DNA of 64,000 nt from Heterobilharzia americana (GCA_944470555.2 OX104127.1:24443661-24507660); one strand, 5' to 3'; counted from the stretch's first letter, positions 1-10,930 are shown. Numbers and translations: made by a program. The notes: generated by a model not told the origin, from the letters alone.

Positions 1-53
1 AGATAAGCTCTAAACCACTTTCGAAGATCTCGATTCATCTTTGGCCAGACTTA

Positions 54-782
54 TCAGTCAGTAATTGAATTGACAGTGGCTCTGATATCTGGGTGTGAAA
101 TACCATGGGTCTTGGAGAGGACTAATCGTCTCATTGATAAAGGTACGAACGGACGTGGTTTATTCTTGGACAAGTCACAAGTGGTGGGTAGAGGGTCATC
201 AGGCACCACTTCTTCAGGGCGTAATGAGGTATTCACAATGCTTTTCCAGTGTTTCAAGCCCTCATCCGCCGCCTGCAACCCTGCCATTCCCGCCAGGTGA
301 CTATGGTCAGGTTCTAAGATGTTTACGTGCTTACAAGACAAAGCACCAGGTGCCTCATTCTTATTGCTCTTGACATGCCTTATATCTGAAGTGAATTGCG
401 AAATAAATTCTAAATGTCGAACTCCTCGTGGCGAGTAGTTGTCATGCTTTGCGTCAATTGGTTTTGCCAATGGCTCATGGTTGGTAGTTACCCCAAACGC
501 ATACCCTTCTAGCATATATCTGAAGTGCCTGAGAGCTAAGTAAGTCGCCAGTAGCTCCCTGCAGCATGTATTGTGTCGCAGTTGTGAAGAATTAAGCCGT
601 TTCGAGAAGGAAGATAATGGTTCCCATTGACCATGGACAAACTGTTGTAGTGCTGCGCCTACCATAATATTCGAAACGTCCGTCATGATTGCTAGTGGTG
701 CTTCTGAATCACGACGAGAGAGAAATTCAAAATTTACAGCCAGCTTCAGTTTGTCAAAAGCATCATGAGCCGCTTGGGTCAC
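54..782 (-). pseudogene. gypsy-1 RNase H and start of integrase
   Basis: A 242-residue open frame, the longest but one in the window. It begins in the RT-RNase H connection and holds RNase H motifs: LAIMTDVSNIMVGAALQQ (Asp), CCRELLATYLALRHFRYML (Glu) and VTTNHEPLA (usual TDHKPL, with Asp replaced by Asn). A tether follows, then LVLSKTHGISHPDIRATVN, the His-rich start of the integrase zinc-binding region. The integrase continues in another frame to position 1. The degraded T(D/N)H motif suggests loss of RNase H activity. Confidence 0.88.
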
Positions 783-896
783 GTGAAATACTTTGTCTCC
801 TCCTAGCTACAAGTCAGTCAGCGGTTGGGCTACTTCAGCACAATTAAGGATGAAACGTCGATAGAAGTTTATTAACCCCAGGAATCTTAGCAGCTT

Positions 897-1605
897 TCAA
901 AGCGATCCTGGAACAGTATATTCTCGAATTGCATTTACTTCTTGCACAACCGGTTTAACACTGTCAGCATTAACAATCTGACCCCAAAACTGCAGGGACT
1001 GTTTGCCGAATTCGCGCTTCTGCGGATTGATTGTGGCGCCGTATTCACTCAGTCGTTTGAAAAGCGTCCTTAGGTGTTGTAGGTGTTCTGTTTCAGATGC
1101 TCTAGTCACTAGTAAGTCATCTATGCATGCAGTGACGAAAGGTGCCCCACGAAGTATCAGACATATAAATCTTTGGAAGGTTTAAGCAGTATTTGTCAAA
1201 CCAAGCGCCGTGCGAACAAATTTGGATAATCCGAAAGGAGTAGTGGTCGCCGTCTTAGGAACATCATTGGGTTCTACAGGAATATGGTAATAAGCTCTCA
1301 CGAGGTCAATCTTGAAAAAAATATTTACTTTTGTTATGAAGTTTATAAATTCATGTATGTGAGGAACTGGATACCTACCAGATACAGTACGCTTATCGAA
1401 CGCTCGATGGCCACCGCAAGGTCGTATTTTACCCGGTGCTTTATTAGAAACCGTATGCAGGGGTTATGACCGTGGGATTTTAGGAGGACGTATAATTTCC
1501 AACTTTAGAAGTTTATAAAACTCTTGTCTGCCTATCTGAAGCCTTTTAGGGTCCAACCGTCGAGGTTTTGATGAGACTGTAGGACCTTTTGTAAGAACAT
1601 TGTGC
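897..1605 (-). pseudogene. gypsy-1 reverse transcriptase domain
   Basis: Minus-strand translation gives KIRPCGGHRAFDKRTV, then FFKIDLVRAYYHIPVEP (motif A with its Asp), then TATTTPFGLSKFVRTALG (motif B), then FVTACIDDLLVTRAS (motif C, CIDD in place of the usual YIDD), and ends with an INPQKREFGKQSLQFWGQIV segment and the connection. The fingers and palm are unusually readable, but frameshifts occur around 1110-1190 and after 897. Synthesis of cDNA is the known role of the family. Confidence 0.88.
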
Positions 1606-1923
1606 GTGACTGTGTGTTTTGGCGAGGACTTCGTGTAATCCGTTTATGTCGGCTCGGGAAGTTCTTGCAGTAGGATATCACACTCGGATATGCTATTTAT
1701 CATTGGAGCTAAGACGGTTTTTTTCCTTGTTCGTTACGATACTCGCAACAGAAAATTCCCTATCACGGCTGACTAGCCCATGACCACTGGAGCCGACCAT
1801 TAGTTGGTAGTGTTGTAGGAAATCCGTGCTGATATGTCAGCAATGACAAATTACCACTCGAATGGTGAATGGAAACCATAGTCTAGGATCAAAATCCTGG
1901 TCCCACTTGCAGCACCACTGTCT

Positions 1924-2042
1924 GGTTGGGGAGGTGTTTTTCGGAAGCAGTGCGTGGGATCAGGCTCACTTCTGCTCCAGTGTCAGCAAGAAACTGCGCT
2001 CCCGTCTTCCTATCCGTCACCCGAAAAAAGACTTCGTTGTTG
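1924..2042 (-). pseudogene. gypsy-1 aspartic protease remnant
   Basis: One minus-strand frame reads RVTDRKTGAQFLADTGAEV followed by SLIPRTASEKHLP. The DTGAEVSLIP segment is the retropepsin active-site motif. In this family the enzyme cleaves the Gag-Pol polyprotein. Only the first half of the domain is readable before the frame is lost near 1900. It lies between the zinc knuckle and the RT, as expected. Confidence 0.8.
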
Positions 2043-2104
2043 TTTGTCGGCAAGAGCAGTCGTCACCAGTCCCCACCCCATCCGTTTCCCGACAAGAGGG
2101 CTTT

Positions 2105-2215
2105 AAAATCTCGTGGTAGCAAAATTGACGTGCCTTATTGCCAAAATTCTTACAGCACCAACACGTACTACTTTTCGACGCAGTTCTACTTGTGGTTTTA
2201 TCACAACTGCAGGAT
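2105..2215 (-). pseudogene. gypsy-1 nucleocapsid zinc-knuckle remnant
   Basis: On the minus strand a short frame reads CWCCKNFGNKARQFCYHE. This matches the CxxC...FG..A..C zinc-knuckle-like motif at the end of Gag in several schistosome gypsy elements. It lies between gag and the protease remnant, where the element order predicts it. Stops lie on both sides, so no intact protein remains. Confidence 0.6.
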
Positions 2216-2614
2216 CTGCTTGTAAGAAACTTCGGCGGCCGTCAGTGTAACTGCAAATCCGTCACTTGTCCCTTAAGTATGTCAATCTTCCTTTTTGGAC
2301 CAGCTAATTGGTCATTTTGCTTTAGCTCAGCGATACTTCCAACCTGTTCAGGCATTCTTTCGTACATATGGTCAGCTGTGTCAGCCAGTCTATCAACGTC
2401 ACTGTCCACATCTCCTACAGCTAATATCTGTTGAACACATGAAGGAAGTCTCTGTCGTCAAAGCTGGTAGCCTACATCGTTGTCTGTGTTCCTGTTTTCA
2501 GCAGACATTGTATATGTCTCTTAAGTTGTGAAGGTGTTCTGTCACCAAAGCATACGCTACTTAGTAGCTGATCGACAGCTTTCAAGTCAGATAAAAAGTA
2601 ACTTTCATCACTTC

Positions 2615-2851
2615 TTACTTCAAAACATCATAAGGTGTGTCGAGGTGGGGCTTCAATAGCGTCTCCATGGCTTGTTCAGCAACTTCTTCCGGTAAAACAG
2701 AACTTATACATGCTAATTTTGCGTTCTGTGAAGTTATATGACTCGCTATGAAAAAACGCTCTAGACGGACAAACCACAATTTCGGGTCAAATAACTTGAG
2801 AGAAGGCATAGACGGGGGGGGGGGGGGTAATGGCACCCATGGGCCCGACAC
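2615..2851 (-). pseudogene. gypsy-1 gag N-terminal part
   Basis: A 78-residue open frame reads as the start of a schistosome gypsy Gag: a proline run, then LKLFDPKLWFVRLERFF, an LPEEV motif and a PYDVLK motif. The PxLWF...LE and PYD.LK motifs are typical of the capsid N-terminus in gypsy elements of flukes. The frame stops after DVLK and homologous reading continues out of frame. No ATG is evident at the right end; the frame opens with GTG upstream of a CCATGG, so the true start is uncertain. Confidence 0.75.
2814..2827 (+). repeat. poly-G run (14 G) inside gag
   Basis: Fourteen consecutive G on the plus strand give poly-C on the sense strand of gag, encoding a run of prolines. Such a tract is prone to slippage and may itself be a frameshift point or a sequencing artefact. 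Confidence 0.9.
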
Positions 2852-3260
2852 TCAAAAAGTCCTGACTATGAGAGTTTAAAGACATCAGTACCAATACAGC
2901 GAGAATACAGCAATGCTAAGAACTTAAAATAATAAGAGTAGGAGAAATGAGATAAAAAAGTATGGTAACGCCTACCACAAAGCAGCTGGAGTTATTCTCA
3001 GTATATATACCCGTAATGTGTACAGATATTGTAGCTATGGTTGTGGTACGCAGGTGAAAACAATGATAGTATCCACCGGTTAAACCTGCGAAAGTTTAAT
3101 CACGTCGGGCTCACAAGTTTGTCGAGCTCTGATATCTGACTCCGAATTTATACAAACGTCCAGATGCACTGTCACCCGTTTATTATCCCCAACACTGCTG
3201 ATCCACCTGCGTCAGACAGTGTAAATACCAAGAGATAACGTGAAGTATGTAGGAGGACAT
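2852..3260 (-). other. Possible 5' leader and LTR region of gypsy-1
   Basis: This stretch lies directly upstream (minus strand) of gag, where a 5' LTR and primer-binding site would sit. A GGGTATATATAC box near 3000-3012 could be the TATA element of an LTR promoter. I could not define TG...CA ends or a tRNA primer-binding site, and the matching 3' LTR is outside the window. Assignment is by position only. Confidence 0.3.
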
Positions 3261-4600
3261 TGTATTGGTCAAGGGGCAGACAGAAATTTGAAACCATTAC
3301 AGCTAAACAAATGCTCACTTATGAGTTGTTAAGTGCATCAACAAAATACTGTGAAATAAATGCTACACTTCTACATTCAACACACCATCACTCGTTCCAC
3401 TACTTTTTCAATTCCCATTGTCCCCACCACAATCTTATCTGCTCTTTTCCTCCCCTTTGACTCTTTATGATTTAACAAAATTAGCTAAGGTTCTCTATGT
3501 CGTTGTCTTCTTTCCTATCTCTCTTAACTTTATCCGAAATTCTCCTTTCCTTTCATGTTACTTCTTTCCCTTTTATTTTTTATCACTTCCACTCCCTTAT
3601 TTTTCCCAGCTGCCTTTTTATTCACCTTATCTTCTCTCTACAGGCAGTCTAAACGACTATCTGAGGACACGAGATTTGAGGAACCCATCTGCACCTCACT
3701 CTCAGTAGAAGTCTAACACCTCTCTCCGTGTTTGAACAAGAGACAGACGACCATCGGGCTTACCAAAGCTACGGCAGGCGAGGTGGTGGGTCTACTGTGT
3801 CGGAATCCAACAAAGGCTTAAAACCGTTCCATGAGAATTAGAAGCGAACGGTAAAAAACTGTCTAGTCTGCACAAGCCTGTAAGACGGATATGGGATTAT
3901 AGACTTTGAGAAGCCAGTTTTTGAGGTAAACTTCATTGTTCTTACGCAGTAGTTCCGTCACAGTTCGTGATCCCACTGGTCTGAACCTAAAAATAGATGG
4001 CTTCAGCTAAACCAGCACATAAGACATTACTAGAGTTTGTCACAAGTGACGCACAGCTTCGGTAACTACTACTGAACATCTAGGTATTGAGAATTAAGTA
4101 AATTTGTCAGAAGCTAAGAATTCTAAAGCAAGCAATGAGAACTATAGTTTCAGCATGCCGCTCCTAATTGAACAAAGTCATGCTTATTGACGCAAGTCGA
4201 CAATACAGAAAAATTTCCGTGGATATTCGATAATGTATGAGATTACTAAGTGTTAAAATGAGGTCACATCCAGTTTAAATAACACCATTACTGACTGCTG
4301 GACTAGTATAATATTTTCTTTGGAGCTGCCAAAACTTGAGATGCTTCTAGAGTAATTTAATTTGTAGCCAGGGCATTAAAAGATATTTTTGGTGGGTAAG
4401 TAAAGTTGTGTACCACCACTGCGCGACGACAGATCCGGGATGAGTCATAATGTGAATACGGATAAAGAGTGTAGACCTCGCCTCTGTTCAACCTGACTGT
4501 CAATGTCCTAACCGACAGGCTCCAATGGGAACACTTCAACAACAGGCAAATCAAAAGACACTCTGTGAGATTTAAAAAGATGTTCGAAACAATTAGTCCC
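3261..4600. other. No gene seen; pyrimidine-rich tract
   Basis: No conserved coding or recognisable repeat was found. The part around 3395-3650 is strongly pyrimidine-rich on the plus strand, with many TTTCC and CTTTT blocks, which makes a spurious open frame. The rest is ordinary AT-rich sequence. Confidence 0.5.
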
Positions 4601-5147
4601 TTTAATAAATTTCGATAACGCTATTAGAATACGAAGATTGTCTGAAAAATGTGATGTATTTGCACAATAGCTTTCGAACATTCTGATCACACATTTACTT
4701 TTCAAGTCAATTTGTATATGAAAATTAAAGGTCAGATATAAAGGTTGTGACAGACATCCGTCGTCATCTATAGCAAAACATATCATTGAAATGAATCACA
4801 AGGTTAATACGAAAATAGCCTTGACGATATTGTACAGGAATAATCAGGGGTGCATACTCAAGTTTTCCGAAGCTTTAGCCATTTATAAACTTAAGCCCCA
4901 GCTGTGCTTACAAAAACAATTTGTTATTTCACTGAATTTACCTTGGTAATCCTTATTTGATTATATTACCAAAACTAATGTCACAACCTTTTCATATTCA
5001 CTATATCTGACCTTTAATTTTCATATATAAATTGACTTGACAAGTAAATGTGTGATCAGATTGTTCTAAAGGTATTGCGAAAATACATCACATTTTTCAG
5101 ATAAACTTCGTATTCTAATAGCCTTATCGAAATTTAAAAAGGTGTAA
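4601..5147. repeat. Imperfect inverted repeat, arms about 150-165 bp
   Basis: The left arm (about 4601-4757) and right arm (about 4980-5147) are reverse complements with scattered substitutions and small indels, by eye well over 80% identical. Shared blocks include AAATTTCGATAA, CTATTAGAATACGAAG, TGAAAAATGTGATGTATTT, TGATCACACATTTACTT and AATTAAAGGTCAGATATA. The spacer is about 220 bp. A transcript could form a long hairpin. No transposase or terminal motif was recognised. It may be an inverted duplication or a MITE-like element. Confidence 0.85.
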
Positions 5148-5688
5148 TTAATTGAGTTTCTCGATATCCAATGTATATAAGCAAAATTAGTTTCAATATT
5201 AGTGTGATACTGGCACACAGAATATTTTCCAAGTAAGCTGAATTAAGTTATTTGAGGTAAACAACACGATTCACCTAGCAGGACACAGAAATATGAGATA
5301 AGGTATGAATTTAAAGGCAACCTGAGTAACTGCTGAAGTGGTCAATCAAGTTTCAAAATTTCGTCTGGGAAGGTGATTTCTCATAAAATGTGAAAAGGTA
5401 TTATTAACCATTTCAGAAGTTGTTCGAGTGACCTTTGAAGTCACTCCAAGATAAGACGTTTGAGTGTTTGAAAAAAAAGTAAGTACTCGTCCTAGAGATA
5501 ATGGCAGGTCTACATTCAGTGGTAATTTACTAAAATGGGGTTGCTAGTAATTATTAAAGTTGGGTACCAAGCCATGAAAATGTCCTAGTTGGTAATTATG
5601 AAAACTAATGGGAAGTAAACGAAGGTCATCAGGTCTAAGAAGATGAAAACAATGTGAATGAATAAAAATAAATAAACAAGAGTATGGA

Positions 5689-5973
5689 TTAACAGTGTCT
5701 ACTGGTGTAGAATAAACTTGATGGCAATGTAACACAGAAAATAGGGTTTGAATGAAGGAGTAATCCAATCATGATTATTTGCACGTAGCGCTCCGGCCAG
5801 TGAACTCTTCTACCTGATGTGGTAGCCCTTTCAGGCTTCTTTGTAGGAATTTCCCTTGCTGTAGTTTGGGTTGGTGTGACGCCATCGCCAACTGTTCCTA
5901 TAGTCATGTCGATGAAAGCAGACTTAAATCCATCGATGCTGACTGCATTTGTCGATAGTGACGACTTTGCCAC
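5689..5973 (-). pseudogene. gypsy-2 integrase C-terminal tail
   Basis: The frame reads AVSIDGFKSAFIDMTIG and then ATTSGRRVHWPERYVQ. The 'S.DRLKPA' and 'RSGRRVHWPERYV' motifs are the characteristic end of Pol in schistosome gypsy elements. Reading past YVQ is probably past the original stop. The 3' LTR should begin just to the left. Confidence 0.8.
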
Positions 5974-6199
5974 TTCTACTTAAGACTATTCGGGCCATCA
6001 TAAGATAGTTGTGTAGAACCTTGTACACCATCTCTTTTGACAAAAGCTTGAGCGCAGTCCACTAGCTGAAATGGGATATGTGATAGCGATTGTTGCTATC
6101 GTGGAAATGAGGTTTTCAAGTGGCTCATAAGCTTTTGTAGGAGTTGTACGTAGCAGCCATGTCAAGTGGGACTTGATTATTTATGGTGACAAATTCTCC

Positions 6200-6828
6200 T
6201 GGTAACCTCAGTGTTGTCCCATAGACTAACTCTGAGGAGTAACGACTAATATCTCTCTCTAAGGTGCCCCTATTCCCAAGTAGTACCGAAGACAGTTTGG
6301 TGTACCACTAACTGTAAGTCAGAACAGCAGTCAGTGCTGCTTTAAGTTGTCTGTGTAAGCGTTCACCTATACCATTAGAAATAGGGTAATATGCTACCAT
6401 GTGTATGCATCTGATGTCAAACAAATCAATCAGTTTTTGAAATAGGAAACTTTCAGACTGTGAAACTTTATCAGTAGTGTTAACTGAAGGGACACCAAAA
6501 TTGAATATTCACTGGTTTACTGGTGCTTTGCAACTGTTTCAGCTGAAATATCTGGCATTGAAACGACGACAGGTCAACGAGTAAATCAGTCTATTCATGT
6601 AAGGAGATAACTGAAACCGTTGGAGGAATGGAGTGGTTCAGCTATATCCATATGGATGTGCTCAAATCTGGCTGTGGGATTATGAAACTGGGTGGGCGAA
6701 ACATTGGTGTAGGGGTGAATTTTCACTCTTTGACATTCAAGACGTGCTCCTGTCCACTGTTTTACATCTGAGTTTATATTTGGCCACATAAATCTCTCGT
6801 TGATCAGCCTAACCATGGAGTTTATCAC
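6200..6828 (-). pseudogene. gypsy-2 integrase zinc-binding region and DDE core
   Basis: The open frame 6595-6828 reads LINERFMWPNINSDVKQW, then ECQRVKIH (first Cys of the CxxC pair replaced) and FEHIHMDIAEPLHSSNGF, which holds the first catalytic Asp. Left of 6595, in shifted frames, I read FGVPSVNTTDKVSQSESFLF (second Asp), then AYYPISNGIGERLHRQLKAA (catalytic Glu) and LVYGTTLRLPGEF. The whole core is therefore present but split over frames. Confidence 0.85.
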
Positions 6829-7044
6829 TGGGTACGATAATTGTACTACTCATTGCTTGAGAAACCAGTGGATGTGTTGCACACAAATTTGATAATGTTA
6901 AACTGAACTTCAGTAAAAACTAAGGAGATCGTTTTTGAAAACATTAACTTCCGCAATTCTGAATCATTCCTTTGTAGCTTAGATAGGCACTGATAATAAA
7001 TATCCGGATACAGCATATTGTTAACACATATGGGTGAAAATGCA

Positions 7045-7344
7045 TCAGCAACTTTTTTCTGTTACCTTCAATGTACTGGATATGGGAAGTAAACTAAGAA
7101 TAGCCGTCTTGTTTAGCTGATAAGGCTTTACTAAAGGCCTTGTGATCTGAGAAAACCATAACATGGTACCTTCTGACATGCGCCTGAAAGGCTGAATACC
7201 TAGGCATACAGACGACAACTCTCTACCAGATGTGCAGTTCACGACAGTGACTTGGATTCCAGAGTTTTGAAAGGAATGCTGGCAGTTGTCATTCCTGCTA
7301 TACCGCTTGTTGTAAAACCACTCCAACACCGATATTGGGGGCAA
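7045..7344 (-). pseudogene. gypsy-2 RNase H remnant
   Basis: The frame contains SGRELSSVCLGIQPFRRMSEG, matching the REL.A.YLAIRHFR.MLEG block, then LWFSQITRPLVKP, a degraded form of F.V.TDHKPL. The TDH motif is lost, so the domain is certainly inactive. It lies between the connection (7369-7641) and the integrase (below 6828). Confidence 0.7.
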
Positions 7345-7368
7345 GTGTTATGAGTGACAATGAGGTGC

Positions 7369-7641
7369 TTACAAAGGACAGCTGCTAAGGTTTCTCAAAA
7401 GGCTGAATTGCTTCTGTAGACACATAGAGAGAGCGGGAACGTCACAACAAAAACGAGCAGTTAATGGCTGTAGAACAGTTGCGTACTTCAGAATGGAGAG
7501 ACAGCAAAAGTTGACTAACCCTAGGAAATGATGCAGTTTTCTGAACGAGTCTGGTAAACAATAGTTTTGTATAACTTGTACTTCAACCGGAACTGGTTTC
7601 ATGCCTTTTTTGTAGGTTACATCATTGCTTTTACCATGCAA
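7369..7641 (-). pseudogene. gypsy-2 RT/RNase H connection
   Basis: A 90-residue frame reads VIQNYCLPDSFRKLHHFLGL followed by VNFCCLSILKYATVLQPLTA. This matches the gypsy consensus around 'I..YP.P.....LR.FLGL.NFYRRFI......PLT'. The YRR of the consensus is degraded to CCL. The frame ends at 7369 and RNase H continues in another frame. Confidence 0.8.
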
Positions 7642-7879
7642 CTGTGAAAAGTATTCAAAGTGAATTCACATAATAAATGAAACGCCTTAGACGAACGAAA
7701 ACACTAATAGAGGTAACTCATTTCTTAATGAAAGTACTAAAAGCGGGGAAGATTTCAGGTGTCTGTTTCGTAGGTATGGTGCTTACAAATGCATAAATAA
7801 TAATGATGCACAGCAGTTTCTCAAAACAATTTTTATTGTTAATTAGCTAGTTAGTTAGGTAGTTTTACTTATCTAGTGA

Positions 7880-8015
7880 GTCTTCAAATACTTGATCAAA
7901 GTATTCCCCTGGAAAGTGTAATATGGCCCCGTAAACTAACTCTATTGCTCAGTAATCAGTGTCTCTCTCGAATGTAGCCCATATCGAGTGACCAGAAAAC
8001 ACTCAGGCTTTGTTA
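7880..8015 (-). pseudogene. gypsy integrase fragment 3
   Basis: The plus-strand text resembles that at about 6190-6300 in relic 2, sharing blocks such as ACTAACTCT and TCTCTCTC. The minus-strand translation GYIRERHRLLSNRVSLRG corresponds to the integrase segment 'GIR...K.DIGYSPAELVYGTTLRLPGE'. It is an isolated scrap of a related copy. Confidence 0.55.
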
Positions 8016-9245
8016 AAATTACGGAGGTTCTGAATACTTTTAATGACCACCTTTGACCAATATAACGCAACCAGGAAAAACGCTAAAGTGGACTCAAAAA
8101 ATGATTGGTACAGATCCAACAAAATTGACTCCAATTCCTAAATAGTAGTAGTTTATTGACACCAGCGCTCAACAGAGTTTGTAATGCAATGACAATATAA
8201 GCTCACAAAATAATTTCCATCGGTTTGCTCACAAGATCTAACTGGTGGTGAATATCACTGTTCGATTATGATAGTTCAACGGCAGGAAGTTTAATAGGAT
8301 TAAACAAACATAATTTTCACAATCTATGAATGATATCGACGTCCTAAAGTCCAATACAGAGCTTATTTGATAGCATAATCCAAAGCTTTTCGTTGGTATA
8401 TAACCAATAAAAAAATCCCAACTCTTTTGTTGCAACTCTAACCATACACGACATAGAACTAAGGCCGATGTATTCAGTAGTTTTACTTATTACTGAAGCG
8501 AACAGCTTCAGAAGAGAACGCCTTAGAAGAGATAATAATTATTGATTGTGAAACAGTTAACTACTTTCTTTGACTATTGAGAAGCAAATGTGAAAAGCAC
8601 TGTGTAGTGCACTTATATAGCAAATATCTTGAATACCTATCTGCATAGCTTTGGATTCATCAGTTCGCCTAAATTAAAATCCTACTATTGAGCATTGAAC
8701 GTTTTGCTAAACTACTGCTAGTTTTTCGTTGGGGATAGTCATTTACTGCAATACCACTTTCCCTTGAACTGCTCGCATTTCTTCTACATATATCATTTAT
8801 CTTCTGGTCATAGAGGTTGACCAATAAGATCGCAGTAATTACTATTCATCGTCATTAATTTTCAATCTCACTAACTCTTTTTCATGTGCTGCATTTACTA
8901 GGCTGCATATTTCAATCACTTCATTAGTGAATCTTTTGTAACATGGACAAGTGTAATAAATGTTTTCTCAGAACATTTTAGATTGAAAAACATGAGGCAA
9001 GTTACGGAGAAGATAATTATCTTTTCAACCATTTATTTTCACAGCTGTACTTTCGTAAATATATAGGTTAGATGATAGAATGTTCCAGACAAGTATTTGG
9101 TCAGAGGTCAAACTTGTTCAATAGCTGTATGTAGGAACTGAAATAATATTATTTGACACACTGCATGATTTCAATAGTTTTACAAACTGAACTGAATAGT
9201 AAGATTTGCTATTTGATAGTGGAAATATAAACAAATGCATTCCAA
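8016..9245. other. No gene seen
   Basis: AT-rich sequence with many stops in all frames. No protein similarity or tandem repeat was recognised. Confidence 0.5.
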
Positions 9246-9446
9246 CCCAAAGGCTCTATGGTAACATGCTGAAAGCTGGCCCTGAAGGTTCTCAGTTCTG
9301 TGTTTGACGGGGTTATTGTTGTGCAGTGCTGACGAATCCCGCACTACGACCAAACAGCTGTCCAGTGCTCTTAGGTTTCCAATGTTTCTCCAAATGATAT
9401 CAGTCCATGATGAATACCAACTTGAAATCAACAAATAAATAAACAC
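9246..9446 (+). mobile_element. SINE-like repeat family B, copy B1, with degraded hammerhead
   Basis: The right half matches the family B tail: a hammerhead-like block, then TTTCCAATGTTTCTCC and ATCAGTCCATGATGAATACC. The left part corresponds to the tRNA-like head and is strongly diverged. The same tail occurs at 39655-39730, 59950-60040, 60480-60540 and 63640-63690. The ribozyme block is described separately. Confidence 0.75.
9322..9372 (+). ncRNA. Degenerate hammerhead ribozyme (B1)
   Basis: CTGACGA core at 9329-9335, a stem II remnant, then CAAAC where the family has GAAAC, and cleavage triplet GTC kept in CAGCTGTC|CAGTGC. Stem I (GCAGTG with CAGTGC) pairs at five of six positions. The single core change is G12 to C. 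It is predicted not to cleave well. Confidence 0.7.
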
Positions 9447-9511
9447 ATAATAAGAAATACGAGTGAATAGATGAAATACGAAGCATAAAGTGCAGAACAT
9501 CTAATTAAGGT

Positions 9512-9830
9512 CATGGTGAAGAAAGTGTATGTTCATGTTTCTTTTGAATACACAAATGATGTTTGAAGCTATGACTTGCCGAAACTTCGGCTGTACGTAA
9601 GTGTCGAGTTCTTATACCTTTTGAAAGGTTTGATTAAACTTTGTAGCGAACTTCGAAGCATGTTTTCAGATGTGTTAGATTTCTTAAGTTTATGAGATGT
9701 TTAATGATGCATCTAGAGATGGTTTTGTGGTTACCCTTCAGCAATCATCCTGAGCAATATTCATGAGTGCGTAGTACGGCAGACGTACTTATCTGCATAG
9801 GAGCTAGTGAACTTGTAAATACACACTGAT
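9512..9830 (-). pseudogene. PLE P1 GIY-YIG endonuclease C-terminal part
   Basis: The minus-strand reading contains LLKGNHKTISRCIIKHLINL, TCFEVRYKV and RHLRTAEVSASHSFKHHLCI. These resemble the 'S.I.KHL...GH......F.V......R.L...EA..I....P.LC.QK' end of schistosome PLE endonucleases. In-frame stops are present. Confidence 0.65.
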
Positions 9831-10259
9831 AAAGAAAGCCCAATACGTCAACTTGTCTTTTACTCACTGATGAGTCAGTTGTTGGCATGAGAAGGTAATA
9901 CAGTGGCTTACAGGGCAGAATCCTCTACTTAGGGAATCTGTTCCACTGTTCTCTTTTCATTCATATTTTTCTTTATAAATCTGAAAAGGTAGCCATTGTC
10001 TATCAGTATTTCTCGAAGAGTTTCTTATTCTTGAACAATTGTATTATCACTGCAAATCTTTCTTATTCTTGATCAGAGTCAGTGCACAAGATTTCGCTTT
10101 CTACTGAAAGAAATCCAGGTTTGAAAGTTGGTCAGCTACCCATTCCAAGTGGAGTTTCTGTAGATAGATCTTTCAACGGAAGTATCAGACCTCTTTTGGA
10201 GCTATAGACACCGAGGAAATGAAACGTCAAGTTTGATTCAGCTACCAGTGTAAATTTGA

Positions 10260-10600
10260 TTGAAAGGTGGCTGTCGTTGAAATTTTAAAGGAGGCGTGTC
10301 AGGTCCAGGGTGACATCACAGACAATGAAGGTATCACCCATATGTCTCTTGTGTATATGAAGTTGACTGATTGTTGGAAGCAATGTGCTCTTCTCAAGAC
10401 TTACCATGAAGCAGCTGGTGAATACAGGTCTAAGATAGACCCCACTGTTACACCATCACTTTGTCTGTAAATTTCCTTAATAAATCTGATGTGAGAGTTG
10501 AAGGTATATCTTGCGAGACTATCTTTCAGGTAGTAGTCTGGCAGGCCAACATCTAGAATTCTGGACTGCACAAGAAACAGATTGTTTGTTTTAAACATAT
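10260..10600 (-). pseudogene. PLE P1 reverse transcriptase core
   Basis: The open frame 10401-10598 covers SRILDVGLPDYYLKDSLARY and HIRFIKEIYRQSDGVTVGS. The next frame to the left reads RHMGDTFIVCDVTLDLTRLL, then FNDSHLSIKFTLVAESN. These match fingers/palm motifs B and C of Penelope RT. The first catalytic Asp of the VDD box is replaced (MGD). A frameshift lies close to 10410. Confidence 0.8.
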
Positions 10601-10930
10601 ATTTTTCAAAGCGACACGATGTCTAATGAAATTAATCTTCTTTCGGAAAGAAAAGCATTGTTTATTGACTTAGTAAACTCGAATGTATCAGAAATACTGT
10701 TTCAAGACCTGTTTCTCTACAGGTTTAAGAATTTCAGTTAGGCATTTGTAATTGGGTGGTACGGCGATTTCTCCATGTCCAGTACCAGATGGAGAGGGAC
10801 ACCATTTTTGTGTACTTTTGACAAGCCATAAAAATATGTACTCATGGTACCAGAAGTGTAAAGTTGTTCGTAGAGATCATTGCTAATGAACATAGTGCAG
10901 CTTCTACGGTTTGTACATTCTGAAAACTCC

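Larger units (their letters stand above)
1..2851 (-). mobile_element. Ty3/gypsy LTR retrotransposon relic 1 (gag to integrase start)
   Basis: Reading leftwards on the minus strand, the order is gag, zinc knuckle, aspartic protease, reverse transcriptase, RNase H and the start of integrase, which is the Ty3/gypsy order. The protein traces sit in several frames with stops between them, so the copy is dead. At the left edge a frame shifted from the RNase H frame reads a WPKMNRDLRKWF-like stretch, the usual integrase N-terminal zone, and the rest lies outside the window. It resembles known schistosome gypsy elements in general. I do not assign a named family. Confidence 0.9.
5560..7641 (-). mobile_element. 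Ty3/gypsy LTR retrotransposon relic 2 (RT end to integrase C-terminus)
   Basis: A second gypsy copy on the minus strand. Reading leftwards it contains the RT-RNase H connection, RNase H, integrase zinc-binding region and catalytic core, and the integrase tail. It is 5'-truncated, since no gag, protease or RT palm was found to the right of 7641. Several frame changes and stops interrupt it. The 3' LTR, expected left of about 5750, was not delimited. It is a separate copy from relic 1 because both contain the RNase H region. Confidence 0.88.
9512..10930 (-). mobile_element. Penelope-like element P1 (RT plus GIY-YIG)
   Basis: From about 10930 down to 9512, shifted frames give the order of a Penelope-like element. 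First comes a CQKYTKM segment (family YGLPKIHK) near 10830, then EIYRQSDGVTVGS (family YRQTDGVAMGSP) near 10440, RHMGDTFIVC (family RYVDDTF) near 10345, the SIKFTLVAE...LTFHFLG thumb entry, and finally a GIY-YIG-like C-terminus ending FKHHLCIQKKHEHTLSS before a stop at about 9512. The catalytic VDD reads MGD, so the RT is dead. Confidence 0.82.

Noticed and set aside
3418..3708. Hydrophobic 96-codon plus-strand ORF
   Set aside because: Encoded by a pyrimidine-rich tract; Phe/Leu/Ser composition without motifs.
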